From an uncultured Lachnospiraceae bacterium (GTDB taxonomy: Bacteria > Bacillota > Clostridia > Lachnospirales > Lachnospiraceae), in NCBI GenBank assembly GCA_949878435.1, contig CATLAK010000016.1:16342-80341 (forward strand): a stretch of 64,000 nucleotides of DNA, given 5' to 3'. The first letter of the stretch is position 1; every line of letters starts with the position of its first letter. The notes beneath the pieces were generated by a model. The model saw only the letters and a program-made list of their open reading frames with translations, ran no database searches and had not been told where the DNA came from. The position numbers and the translations under genes are program-made. This document shows, in pieces, positions 9,118 to 22,800 of the stretch.

Positions 9118-10890
9118 ATGCATCAGAGAAATGAACGTTTAATTAACGCGAAAATCAATCAATACCTTGTTCCAGGAATCATGATGGCGTTGTCGCTGCA
9201 GCTGGGAAATATCTTAGATACGATCATGGTGGGTAATTTCCTGGGGACCGATGCCATGACGGCGGTTGCTTTAAGCATTCCGGTGGAGACGATCATTCAG
9301 ATGCCGGGCTATTGTCTGGGAACAGGAGGCGCGCTTGCGGCGGGAGTAATGCTGGGAAGAAGAGAGCGGGAAAAAGCGTCCGGGGTATTTACCCTTACCT
9401 TTTTTACCGTATTGATTTCCAGCGTTCTATTCAGCGTGCTTGCCTTTTTCGTGACAGACCCCCTGGCGCAGATGCTGGCGGCAAAGGCGGGTGTGGCAGA
9501 GCTTACGGGAGATTATATCTTTGTAAGTATGCTTGGCGCCCCCTTTATTGGAATCGGTCTTCTGATGGTCAGCTATCTGGGGGCTGAAAATCATCCCGAA
9601 TTGTCTTCTGCTTATCTGATTATATCGAATGTTATCAATTTGTTTCTTGATTTTATCTTTTTAAAATATACGCCGCTTGGAACCAAGGGGGCGGCTTTAT
9701 CCACTATCTTGGGATATGCAGTGGGAATGGTGGTATTTCTCAAATATATCCATTCGCCAAAAAGGATGATCGGCTTTGTGAAGGCGCCGCCTTTTGCCCT
9801 GATGAAGGAGGCGGTGGTCATGGGTGCTCCGGTTTTTGTGTTTATGGCGATGAGCTTTGTAAAGGCGCTGGGGCTTAATACGATCATCGTAAGCCTGACG
9901 GGGCAGGATGGGATGGCAATCTATACGGTCTGCGACAATATCCTGATGATCGTGGAGATGCTCTCCGGCGGCATTATCGGCATCATTCCCAATATGGCGG
10001 GCATCTTGTACGGCGAAAAAGATTATTACGGTATCCGGGTGCTGTGCAAAAGAACCCTTCAGTACAGTTTTATCGTAGTCTTTGCCGCGGTGGTCTTTAT
10101 CATGATTTTTACGGTTCAGGTGACGAAGCTGTTTGGAATCACTGAGCCTGTGCTGCAGGGAGAGATGGTGGCGGCGCTGCGGATCTACATTTTTTCCCTG
10201 CCTTTTTATCTCTGGAATAAATTTTTGATCAGTTACTATGAATCCATCGAGGAGACGGCGCAGGCAAGTGTGATTACCTTTTTGCAGAACTGCCTTTACA
10301 TTCTCCCGGCGGCGCTTTTGGGTATCCTGCTGGGGCAGGCGCTTGGGGGAACCGGCGTGAACGGGCTTGCCCTTGCCTTTATCTGCGCGGAGGTTCTGAC
10401 TGCGGTATCTGCATATGTTTACCGGAAGATGAAATATAAAAAGTCTGACTTTTATATTCTTCCGGCGGAGAATGACGGCGTGAATTTGGACTTTTCCGTC
10501 GCCGCAAGCCTTGACGAGGCGGTGAAGGTTCCCAAAGAGATCATGGCGTTCTGCGAGGAGAACGGGGTCCTGCCTAATACGGCAAATTTAGCGGCAATGG
10601 CATCCGAGGAAATGACGGTCAACATCATCAAGTACGGCGGAAAGAGCGCCCAGTGGATTGATGTCAACTTATCCATCGAAGAGGAGGAAATGCGGCTCCG
10701 AATAAGGGATAACGGGAAACCTTTTAACCCTGCGGAGTATGCCTTTGACGGAGACGGGTATGAGATACACGGCATCGAACTTGTAAAGCGTATTTCGTCA
10801 AAAATAGATTATATGCGGACAATGGATATGAACAATACAGTAATTGCGTTTGCAAGACAGGAGGAAAAGAATGGAAGCAAAGAAGTATGA
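9118..10890 (+). CDS. MATE exporter fused to a C-terminal RsbW-like HATPase domain (MATE1)
   Basis: The 590-residue protein starts at ATG 9118 behind GGGGAGGAA rather than at the upstream TTG. Residues 1 to about 445 form a twelve-helix MATE-type transporter (NILDTIMVGNFLG, paired bundles). From about residue 460 there is a cytoplasmic HATPase_c domain of the anti-sigma/serine-kinase kind. Its N-box is ASEEMTVNIIKYGG with Asn502, its G1 box is RIRDNGKPFNP and its G2-like segment is HGIELVKR, so all ATP-binding elements are present. The last 20 bp overlap the NRPS start, implying translational coupling. It likely exports the peptide product, with transport gated by nucleotide state or by binding the downstream STAS protein (inference). 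Confidence 0.88.
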   Translation: MHQRNERLINAKINQYLVPGIMMALSLQLGNILDTIMVGNFLGTDAMTAVALSIPVETIIQMPGYCLGTGGALAAGVMLGRREREKASGVFTLTFFTVLISSVLFSVLAFFVTDPLAQMLAAKAGVAELTGDYIFVSMLGAPFIGIGLLMVSYLGAENHPELSSAYLIISNVINLFLDFIFLKYTPLGTKGAALSTILGYAVGMVVFLKYIHSPKRMIGFVKAPPFALMKEAVVMGAPVFVFMAMSFVKALGLNTIIVSLTGQDGMAIYTVCDNILMIVEMLSGGIIGIIPNMAGILYGEKDYYGIRVLCKRTLQYSFIVVFAAVVFIMIFTVQVTKLFGITEPVLQGEMVAALRIYIFSLPFYLWNKFLISYYESIEETAQASVITFLQNCLYILPAALLGILLGQALGGTGVNGLALAFICAEVLTAVSAYVYRKMKYKKSDFYILPAENDGVNLDFSVAASLDEAVKVPKEIMAFCEENGVLPNTANLAAMASEEMTVNIIKYGGKSAQWIDVNLSIEEEEMRLRIRDNGKPFNPAEYAFDGDGYEIHGIELVKRISSKIDYMRTMDMNNTVIAFARQEEKNGSKEV

Positions 10891-13800
10891 TGAAACAAGT
10901 TTTGAGTTTGAGTACCGCCCTGTGACGGAGCTGTTTGAGGAACAGGTCAGGATGCATCCGGAAAAGATGGCGGTAGCTGCCAGCGGCGAATGCCTTTCCT
11001 ATGAGGAATTAAACCGCAGGGCAAACAAGGTGGCGCACAGTCTGATTGCCCTTGGAGTGAAGGCGGAGTCCATCGTGGGCGTGCTGCTCGACCGGAAGAG
11101 CCATGTCTATGCGGCGCGGCAGGGAATCTTAAAATCCGGCGGTGCCTTTACTTCCATGGCGCCTGATTATCCTGACGACAGGATCCGGTATATCCTGGAG
11201 GATTCAGGGGCAGAGATTTTGATTACCACAGAAGAAATCAAAGCGCAGCATGAAGATTTGTGGGGCAGCCTTTCATGCAGGGTGCTGCTGATAGAAGATT
11301 TATTGAAGAGTGAAAAAGAGGATAATCCAAATCTTGCAATCGGAGAACATGATCTGTGCTACTGCATTTACACCTCCGGTTCTACAGGCAAGCCCAAAGG
11401 GGTTATGATCGAGCATGGAAACCTTGCTAATTTTGTAAACCCAAATGAGAAGAATTACGAGACCATTGGCATTACCCAGCGGGCGCATGTGTGCCTGGCG
11501 CTGGCGGCGATTACCTTTGATGTGTCTATTATGGAGGAATTTATTCCCCTTACCAGCGGTCTTAGCGTGGTGCTGGCAAATGAGGAGGAGATTTTAAATC
11601 CCCTCCTGCTTTCGGAGTTGATCTGTAAGTATGGCGTGGACTGTATGATTACAACCCCTTCCTTTTTATCAGGGCTTTTAGATCTGCCGCAGATGATGGA
11701 GGCACTGAAGCAGATTGCGGTATATGACCTGGGTGCAGAGGCATTTCCGGGAGGCTTATATAATAAAATCGTGGCAGTAAGACCGGACGCTTACATCATG
11801 AACGGGTACGGACCCACAGAGACGACGATCAGCTGTACCATGAAGGTTATTTTCGGCAGCGAAAATATTACCATTGGAATCCCCAATGCCAATGTGCAGG
11901 TTCATATCATCAATGAGAAGAATGAAGAAGTGCCTGACGGTGAAGTGGGCGAGATGCTGATCTGCGGCAAAGGCGTGGGACGCGGTTACATCAATCTGCC
12001 GGAGAAGACGAAGGAAACCTTTATTGATTTTGGTGGGCAGAGAGCTTATAAATCGGGAGATCTTGCCAGATGGAACGGGAAAGGGGAAATCGAATTCCAC
12101 GGAAGGTCCGATAACCAGATAAAGCTTCGGGGACTGCGCATCGAGCTGGGCGAAATCGAGGAAGTGATCAATCAATTTCCCGGCGTGAAGACCAGCGTGG
12201 TGATTCCTGTGGATGACGCTTATCTTTGTGGATATTTTACCGCAGACCGGGAAATCGATGTGGATGAGCTGCTTAAATATGCTTCCGGCTATCTGACTTA
12301 TTATATGGTTCCCGATGTGCTGATCCAGTTAGAGGAAATGCCCCTTACATCCAACATGAAGATCGATAAGAAAGCGCTTCCCAAGCCGGTATTTGAGCAG
12401 AAGGAAATAGAGATGCCGAAGACCCAGATGCAGCAGCGGATTCACGAGATTGTTTCCTCTGTTACGGGAAAAAGCAATTTCGGCATCAACACCAACCTTT
12501 ACAGGGCAGGTCTGACCTCTTTAGGCGCTATGAAGCTAAATCTCCTGCTGGCGGAGGAGTTTGACATTGCGGCAAAGACCAGCGATATTCATGAGAACAA
12601 TACCATTGTGCTGTTGGAGCAGTTCATTAAAAATGCGCCCCGCAAGTCGGTTCATGAGGAGAGGGAAAGCTATCCTCTGACCGGTTCCCAGAAGGGCATC
12701 TTTGTGGAATGCAGCAAGAATCCAGGCAGCACCATTTATAATATCCCCTTCCTGTTTGCCTTAGATGAAAAGATCGATGTGGAAAGGCTGAGAGAGGCAG
12801 TGGGGAAGGTGGTTTCTGCCCACAGCTATCTTTTGACCAGGATAGGCATGGATAAAAGCGGGGAGCTTTATCAAAAGCCTGGGAAAGAGGACTTCCTGCC
12901 GGAGTGCATCCGGATGACGGATGCAGAATTTGCACAGAAAAAGGCGGAGCTGGTAAAGCCCTTTGAGATACAGGAGGAAAGATTATTCCGCATGGAGATT
13001 TATGTGACGGAATCAAAGAAGTATCTATTTGTAGACTTCCACCATATCGTTGCGGACGGAAATTCCTATGATATTTTCTTTGAGGACCTGAATGAGGTTT
13101 ATCAGGGAAAAGAGATTGGAGCAGAAACTTACACAGGGTTCGATGCTGCCCTTGATGAAGAACAGGAAATAGAGAGCAGCAGATACAAAAAGGCAGCCCT
13201 TTATTATGATGGAATCTTCGCAGGGCTTGAGACGGAGTCTCTTCCCATTGCAGATAAGAAAGAACCGATTCCCACGAAAGGCATGACATCCAGAAAGATG
13301 ACGGTTCCAAAGGAAAAGATTTTGGCTTACTGTGAGAAGATGCAGGTGACGCCAAACACCCTCTTTACCGGACTGTTCGGTGTAGTCATGGCGCGATATG
13401 CAAATGCCCAGGATGCGCTTTTTGCCACCATCTATAACGGCAGGAATGATTCCAGACTGGAGAACACCATCTGTATGCTGGTGAAGACCCTGCCGGTTTA
13501 CTGCAGCTTTGACCCCAAAATGCCGGTGAATGCCTATATGATGGCGGTGCAGAAGCAGCTGATGGATTCCATGGCAAATGACATTTTTCCCTTCTCCGAT
13601 ATCGCGGCGAAGTACGGCATCACCTCCGATTTGATTTTTGCTTACCAAGCGGAGCTTACGGATGATTATCCGCTGGGAGACACCATTGCGGTGGGAGAAG
13701 ATTTGTCGCTGGATATGCCCAAGGAACCTTTGCTTGTACAGGTGAGGGACTACGAGGGAAGCTATGTCCTGACTGCAGAGTATCGGGCGGATATGTATGA

Positions 13801-16800
13801 GACTGTCAGCATCGACGGTATTTTGGAAGCCTATGATGCTGCCATGGATTCCATGTTAAAGAGCAGGTATATCTCCGAGATCTCTATTCTATCTGATGAC
13901 CAGAGGAAGATTCTGGATCAATTTAATGAGGTGGAAGTTCCATTTGACAGGAGCAAGACCGTGGTGGATCTGTTTAGGGAGGCGGCTTTCACCTACCCGG
14001 ACCATACGGCAGTGGTTTACCGTGACAAACGGATTTCTTACAAGGAACTGGACGAGATAACAGACCGTGTGGGCGGGTATCTGGCAGGAAAAGGATTAGG
14101 GGCAGAAGATCCGGTTGCGATCTTGATTTCCAGAAGAGAATACATGGCTGTGGCATCTTTGGGCGTTTTAAAGGCAGGGTGCGCTTACCAGCCCTTAGAC
14201 CCCACTTATCCTAAAGACAGGCTGAAATTCATGCTGGAGGATTCAGGCGCCCGTTTCCTGATTGCAGATGCGTCCATGCTGGAGCTGGTGCCGGATTTCG
14301 GAGGAGAGATTCTTCTGACAGAAAAGATCGGAGAATTGCCGAAAGCGAATGGGGAGCTGTCGAAAGCAAAGCCGGAAGATATGTTCGTGCTGCTGTATAC
14401 CTCCGGTTCTACCGGGGTTCCCAAAGGATGTATGCTGGAGTATGGTAATATCACTGCCTACTGCAGATGGTATCACCGTTATTATCAGCTGAATCAGGAC
14501 TGCCGTGTGGCAGCGTACGCGTCTTTTGGGTTTGACGCCAGCATGATGGATATTTTCTGTACCCTCACGGCGGGGGCGCAGCTCCATATCATTGAGGAGG
14601 ATATCCGTCTGGATTTCACGGAGCTGAACCGGTACTTTGAAGAAAACGGCATTACCAACAGCTTTATGACCACCCAGGTGGGACGGCAGTTTGCCATGAG
14701 CATGGAAAACAAGTCTTTGAAGCATCTGTCCGTGGGAGGAGAAAAGCTGGTGCCCTTAGAGCCCCCCAAAGATTATAAATTCTACAATATTTACGGACCT
14801 ACAGAGTGTACGGTAGCGGTTACTGCTTTATGGGTGGATAAGTTTTACGATAATATTCCTATTGGAAAGCCCATGGATAATCTGAAACTATACATTGCCG
14901 ACCAGCAGGGGCACAGGCTTCCTGTGGGCGCCTGCGGAGAGCTTCTGATTTCCGGTCTGCAGGTGGCAAGAGGATATTTGAATCGTCCGGAAAAGACAAA
15001 GGAGGTATTTATTGCCAATCCGTATACACAGGAGGCGGATTATCGGCGTATGTACCGTACAGGGGATATTGTCCGCTTCCTGCCCGACGGCATGATTCAG
15101 TTCGTGGGACGGAAGGATGCGCAGGTGAAGATCAGGGGCTTCCGTATCGAGCTTACCGAAGTAGAAGAGATCATCCGCAGATTCCCCGGCATCAAGGATG
15201 CCACCGTGGCAGCCTTTGATGAAACGGGGGGCGGCAAGTATATTGCAGCGTATGTGGTGTCGGATGAGACGGTGGACATAGAGGCGCTGAACGGATTTAT
15301 ATTGGAGACCAAACCGCCTTACATGGTTCCGGCAGTTACCATGCAGATTGATGAGATTCCCTTAAATCAGAATCAGAAGGTCAACAAGCGTGCGCTTCCT
15401 GAGCCGGTATTTGAGCAGAAGGAGATCGAGCTGCCGAAGACCCAGATGCAGCAGCGGATCTTTGAGATTGTTTCCTCCGTTACGGGAAACAGCAATTTCG
15501 GCATCAACACTGACCTCTACAAGGCAGGTCTGACTTCCCTGGTTGCCATGAAGCTGAATCTTTTGCTTGCGGAGGAGTTTGGGATTACGGCAAAGAGCAG
15601 CGATATCCATGAGAACAATACCGTTGCATTGTTGGAGCAGTTCATTAAAAAGGCGCCCCGCAATGTAGTTCATGAGGAGAGGGAAAGTTATCCTCTGACC
15701 GGTTCTCAGAAGGGTATCTTTGTGGAATGCAGCAAGAATCCCGACAGTACCATTTATAATATCCCCTTCCTGTTTACGCTGGATGCAAAGATCGATGTGG
15801 AAAAGCTGAAAGAAGCAGTGGGGAAGGTAGTCTGTGCCCACACCTATCTTTCCACAAGGATTGGCGTAGACGAAAGCGGGGAGCTTTATCAAAAGCCCGG
15901 GAAAGAAGATTTCCTGCCGGAGTGCATCCGGATGACGGATGCGGAGTTTGCGCAGAAGAAGGCGGAGCTGGTAAGGCCCTTTAAGATACAGGAGGAAAGG
16001 TTATTCCGCATGGAGATTTATGAGACGGAATCAAAGAATTACCTGTTTATAGATCTCCATCATATCATTGCGGACGGAAGTTCCTGTGATATTTTCTTTA
16101 AAGATTTGAATGATGCCTATCAGGGAAAAGGGGTTAAGGCGGAAACCTATACAGGATTTGATGCCGCCCTTGACGAAGAGCAGGAAATAGAAAACGGCAG
16201 ATACAAGAAAGCCGCCCTTTACTATGATGGAATCTTTGCAGGGCTTGAGACGGAGTCTCTTCCCATTGCAGATAAGAAGGAACCAGTTCCCGCAAAAGGC
16301 ATGACCTCCAGAAAGATGACGGTTCCCAAGGAAAAGATTCTTGCCTGCTGCGAGAAGATGCAGGTGACACCCAATACCCTGTTTACCGGGCTCTTCGGCG
16401 TGGTGATGGCGCGGTATGCGAACGCCCAGGATGCGCTTTTTGCCACCATCTATAACGGCAGGAATGATTCCAGGCTGGAGAAGACCATCTGTATGCTGGT
16501 AAAGACTTTGCCGGTTTACTGCAGTTTTGACAAAAACATGGCGGTGAATGACTACATGATGTCGGTGCAGAAACAGCTGATGGATTCCATGGCAAATGAC
16601 ATCTTCCCCTTCTCCGATATCGCGGCGAAGTACGGCATCACCTCCGATCTGATCTTTGCTTATCAGGCGGAGCTTTCAGACGATTATCCTTTAGGAGATA
16701 CCATAGCCGTTGGCGAAGACCTGTCGCTGGATATGCCCAAGGAACCCCTTCTGATACAGGTGATGGATTATGAGGGAAGCTATGTCCTGACCGCAGAGTA

Positions 16801-19800
16801 TCGGGCAGATCTATATGAGGCTGTCAGCATCAACGGCATTTTGGAAGCCTATGATGCAGCCATGGATTCCATGATAAAGAGCAGGTATGTTTCCGAGATT
16901 TCCATTCTCTCTGATGACCAGAAGAAGGTTCTGGATCGGTTCAATGAGACAGAAGTTCCTTTTGACAGGAGCAAAACGGTAGTTGACATGTTTAGGGAGG
17001 CAGCTTTCGCTTATCCGGATCACACGGCAGTGGTCTACCGCGATGTGCGGATTTCTTATAAAGAGCTGGATGAGCTTACAGACCGCATCGGCGGGTATCT
17101 GGCAGGAAAAGGATTAGGGGCAGAAGATCCGGTTGCGATTCTGATTCCCAGATGCGAATACATGGCTGTGGCATCTTTAGGCGTTTTAAAGGCGGGGTGC
17201 GCTTATCAGCCGTTAGACCCCACTTATCCCAAAGAGAGGCTGCAATTTATGCTGGAAGATTCAGGCGCCCGTCTTCTGATTGCGGATGCGTCTATGCTGG
17301 AACTGGTACCGGATTTTAAGGGAGAAATTCTGCTGACCAAAAAGATAAAGGAACTGCCCAAGACGGATATCCGGCTTCCCAAGGCAAAGCCGGAAGATAT
17401 GTTCGTGCTGCTGTACACCTCCGGTTCTACCGGAGTTCCCAAGGGGTGTATGCTGGAGTACGGCAACATCACTGCCTACTGCAGGTGGTATCACCGCTAT
17501 TATCAGCTGAACCAGGACTGCCGCATGGCGGCGTATGCGTCCTTTGGGTTTGATGCCAGCATGATGGATATTTTCTGCACTCTCACGGCGGGGGCGCAGC
17601 TCCATATCATCGGGGAGGATATCCGTCTGGATTTCATGGAATTGAACCGCTATTTTGAAGAAAACGGCATTACCAACAGCTTTATGACCACCCAGGTGGG
17701 ACGGCAGTTCGCCATGAGCATGGAGAACAAATCACTGAAACATTTGTCTGTAGGCGGGGAAAAGCTGGTGCCTTTAGAGCCGCCCAAGGATTATAAATTC
17801 TACAATATTTACGGACCTACAGAATGTACGGTAGCGGTCACTACCTTATGGGTGGATAAGTTTTACGATAATATTCCCATTGGGAAATCGCTGGATAATC
17901 TGAAATTATATATTGTGGACCAGCAGGGGCACAGGCTTCCTGTGGGTGCCTGCGGAGAACTGTTGATTTCCGGTCTGCAAGTGTCGAGGGGCTATTTGAA
18001 CCGTCCGGAAAAGACGGAGGAAGTATTCATCACCAATCCTTATACACAGGAAGCGGATTATCAGCGTATGTACCGCACAGGAGATATCGTCCGTTTCCTG
18101 CCTGACGGCATGATTCAGTTCGTGGGGCGGAAGGATGCCCAAGTAAAGATCAGAGGTTTCCGTATCGAGCTTACGGAAGTGGAAGAAATCATCCGCAGAT
18201 TTCCCGGCATCAAGGACGCCACCGTGGCAGCCTTTGATGAAAAGGGAGGCGGCAAATATATCGCGGCATACGTGGTGTCAGATCAGCCGGTGGATACAGA
18301 GGCGCTTGGCAGGTTCATATTGGAGACCAAGCCGCCTTACATGGTTCCGGCAGTTACCATGCAGATCGATGCGATTCCTTTAAATCAGAACCAGAAGGTC
18401 AACAAGCGTGCCCTTCCTAAGCCGGAAAAGAAACAGGAGGAATTGGTTGCACCTGAGACGGAAATCCAGAAACGCATTTTTGAATGTGTGGCGGAGGCAG
18501 TAGGACACAGGGAATTTGGCATTACCACGGATATTTATTTTGCAGGGCTTACTTCCATCAGCGCCATCCGGTTAAATGTGCTGCTCGCCAAAGAATTTGA
18601 TATTGTAATCAAGACGGCGGATTTAAAGAAGAATGCCACTATCCTGCAGTTAGAGAAATTTGTTTTGGGAAGCACGGCGGCAGGAAAGCATGAAGTGCAG
18701 GAGGTTTATCCCCTGACCAATACGCAGATGGGGGTATTCATCGACTGTACCGCCAACATGGGCACCACGGTTTACAATATCCCGTATCTGTTAAAATTAG
18801 GCGATAAGGTGGATATTGACCGGTTGAAGAGTGCCGCAGAGCAGGTAATCGATGCACATCCCTACTTAAAGGTACAGCTGTTCATGGATGAAGATGGGGA
18901 AATCAGGCAGAGAAGAAACGACACCCTGCCGTCTAAGGTGGAAATCATAAACGGCATGGACCAGACCAAGCTGGTGCGCCCTTATGGTTTGTTTGGTGAA
19001 CCATTGTGCCGGTTTGAGATTTACAGGACGATGGAGGGCAATTACCTGTTCATGGATCTTCATCACCTGATTGCCGATGGAACATCCTTAGAGATCCTTA
19101 TTGAACAGATCAACCTTGCCTACAGCGGAGAAAAGATTCATGCGGAAGTCTATACCAGCTATGATGCCGCGCTGGATCATGAGGCGGCGGTAAACTCGGA
19201 AGCCTACAAAGCGGCAGAGGCGTTCTACCTTGCAGAATTCGGGGAATGCGGCGGCGATACCAGCTTTTATCCTGATAAAAAGGATGAAAAGCCGGCAGTG
19301 GGCAATACAAGGTTTATAGATAAGGACTTGAACCCGGAACAGGTGAAGACGGTCTGTGAAAAGTATGGAATCACCGAGAATGTATTTTTCATCGGAGCTT
19401 TCGGCATGCTGCTTGGCAAGTATCATTTCAAGGATGAGGCAGTCTTTACTACCATCTACCATGGGCGCAATGACTCCCGCTTAGCAGAGACCGTGGGCAT
19501 GCTGGTGAAGACCCTTCCGGTGCGGTGCCGGATGAAGGAGGACTTAGGAAGCTATTTCGGTACCCTGCAAGATCAGCTGATGAATGCCATGGATTATGAT
19601 ATTTATCCGTTCTCGGAGATCAGCAGACGCTGCCATATTCAGCCGGACGCCATGCTGGTCTATCAGGGAGACAACTTTGTCTTTGACACCATCGGGGAGG
19701 AGAAGGCGGAGGAGATCCCCCTTGCCTTAAATGCGGCGAAGGAGCCCGTGTCCCTTTCCATCAGCTTAGAAGAAGGCAGGTTCGTCTACGATCTGGAATA

Positions 19801-22800
19801 CAGGAAAGACCTTTTTGAACCTGAGTCCATAGACTTTATATTGGAAAACTTCTCCAAAGTGACGCGGGGGCTTGCAAAGGAAAAGAACGCAGGACAGATT
19901 CAGCTGTTATTTGAAGAAGAAAAAGAAATGGTGAACGACCCGGCATATACCGGAAAGACCTTTGTGGATTTGTTTAAACGGGCAGCAGCTCTATACCCTG
20001 ACAGGGGAGCAGTGCGGGATGAAAACGGAACGATCACCTATGAGGAGCTGGACCGACTGTCTGATTATGTGGCAGCTAAGCTAACGGAAAACGGGTTCGG
20101 ACCTGAAAAAGTGGCGGGAATCCTTTCGGGAAGGACAAGAGAATTTGTAATTGGATACGTGGGCGTCATGAAAGCGGGCGGCGCTTATGTGCCCTTAGAC
20201 CCGGAATATCCGCAGGAACGGCTGGAATATATGCTCAGCGATTCCGGCGCGGATAACCTTCTTGCCGTGAGGGAATATGCCGGCCTGATGGATTTTTATA
20301 AAGGAAATGTGCTGTGGCTGGACGATATGGTGAAGGAAGGAGAAAATTATCGGCTGACTGCAGAACTTACACCCCCGAGCCCTGAAAATCTTGCCTATAT
20401 GATCTATACTTCCGGTTCTACCGGAAAGCCGAAGGGCGTTATGATTGAACAGAGAAATCTGGTGAACCTGATTATGTATATGGTTTCTGCCCTTAAGATG
20501 ATCCCTGAGGATATCTGCTCTGAGTTTGCAAGCTTCTGCTTCGATGCGTCCGTCCACGACCTGTTTGCCCCTCTTGCGGTGGGAGCGCTTTTGTACATCT
20601 TCCCGGAATCCATACGGAAGGATGCGCTTAAGGTGGCGGAGACCATTAAGAAGGAAAAGATTACTATGGTCACTTTCCCCACCCAGATGGGAGAACTTGT
20701 GGCGGAAGTGCTGACAGAGCCCTGCGCCCTGCGTTACATGACCCTTGGAGGTGAGAAATTCAAGCGCTATTATAATCGGAGTTATACCATGATCAACGGT
20801 TATGGTCCTACCGAAAATACGGTTTCTTCCACGGAGTTTGTGGTGGATAAGGACTATAAGAATATTCCTATAGGCAGATCCCAGATGAATGTGCGCAGCT
20901 ACATTCTGGATGAAAAGCAGAACCGCCTGCCGGTAGGAGCGCCCGGCGAACTGTGCCATGCGGGGCGGCAGATTGCAAGGGGATACCATAACCTGCCGGA
21001 AAAGACAGCCGCATCCTTTGTGGAGAATCCCTTTAAGACCTGCGCGGATGATGCCAGAATGTATCACACCGGCGACATGGTGCGCATGAAGGGCGACGGA
21101 AATATCGAGTATATCGGAAGAATCGATTCCCAGGTAAAGATCCGGGGATACAGAGTGGAGTTAAGCGAGATCGAGGGCGCTGTCCTGTCTTATGAAGGAA
21201 TACGGGAAGCGGCGGTTAATGTCGTTGAAAAGAGCGGAAACAAGTATATTGTGGCGTACTATACAGGGGCATCTCCGGATGTCCAGATTTGGCAGGAATT
21301 TTTAAAACCTCTGCTGCCGGAATATATGCTGCCTGCATTCTACATGCATCTTGACAGCATGCCGGTTACGCCGGGAGGAAAGATTGATAAGCGGGCTCTT
21401 CCTGCGCCTGATATGGGGACGGAAAGAGAAGGATACGAACCGCCGGTAAATGCCGCTCAGGCACAGCTTTGCGAGATATTTGAAAAAGCGCTGGGCATGG
21501 ATAGAGTTGGAATAGACGATAATTTCTTTGAACTTGGAGGAACCTCCCTGACCGCATCCAAGATTGCGGTGCTCTGTCTGGCGAAAAAGATACCTTTGGT
21601 GTACGCAGACATTTTCAAATATCCTACGGTAAGGCAGCTTTCCGCGTGGGTGAATCAGGACTCCGTGGAAGAAACCGAAGAAAAAGACGAAATCTCTTCT
21701 TATCCCTATGAGAAGATCAACCGCATTCTCTTCCCTAACAGGGCAAAGAATGCCGATCTGGTAAAGAAAGAAGAGCTGGGAGATATCCTTTTGACCGGCG
21801 CTACAGGGTTCCTTGGCATCCATGTGCTGAAGGCGTTCCTTGATTCTGGTCAGGGAAATGTATATGCGCTGGTGCGCAAAGGTAAGTACCCGTCCTGTGA
21901 AAAGCGGCTGATGAACATGCTGATGTACTATTTTGACGATCCTCACACAGAGCTTTTCGGAAAGAGAATCTTCTGTATAGATGGCGACATCACAGATCAG
22001 AAATCGTTGGAAGGGTTGAAAGAATATCCGTTTAGGACACTGATCAACTGTGCGGCGTGTGTAAAGCACTTTTCGTCGGACGATACCCTTCAAAGAATCA
22101 ATGTGGATGGAGTGAGAAATTTAATTGCCTTGTGCAGCGAGCTGGACAGGAGATTGATTCAGATATCCACGGTATCCGTGGCAGGAGAAGGAATGGGCGA
22201 TAAGCCCGGCATGGACAGAGATCTTTGCGAGCATGAGCTTTACATAGGACAGCGGATCACAAACGAGTATATCCGCACCAAATTCCTGGCAGAGCGTTAT
22301 CTGTTAGAAGCAGTCCAGAACGGACTGGATGCAAAAATCATCCGTGTGGGCAACCTGATGAGCCGTAATTCGGACGGAGAGTTCCAGATTAATTTCGTCA
22401 CCAATGGATTTTTACGGGGCGTGCGCGGGTATGTGGCGGTGGGAATGTTCCCCATAAGCGGCATGAACGAAAGCGCAGAATTTTCGCCCATCGATTCTAC
22501 GGCGGAAGCTATCTTGAAGCTGGCGGGAACAGATAAGAATTTCACCGTTTATCACGCATGCAACAGTCACCATATTTTTATGGGCGATTTGATTTATGCA
22601 ATGCGCAATCATGGATTTGAGATTCAGATTGTAAGCGATGAGACATTCCAGCAGGCGGTCAACGATTATGCGGCGTCCCACGAGGACAGCGAAGCGGTTT
22701 CGGGGCTGATTGCCTACGCTTCCAGGGATGAGGATCAGGTCTATACGGTGGGCTATAAAAATCAGTTTACCACCGAGGTCTTATACCGCCTTGACTATAA

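Noticed and set aside
10844-10870. ORF-track start of the NRPS nine codons upstream
   Set aside because: No ribosome site precedes it. ATG 10871 is directly behind AGGAGG and begins a normal adenylation domain.
12385-18420. NRPS module duplication as an assembly artefact
   Set aside because: The copies differ at many mostly silent positions spread over the whole unit, so they are genuine separate sequences.
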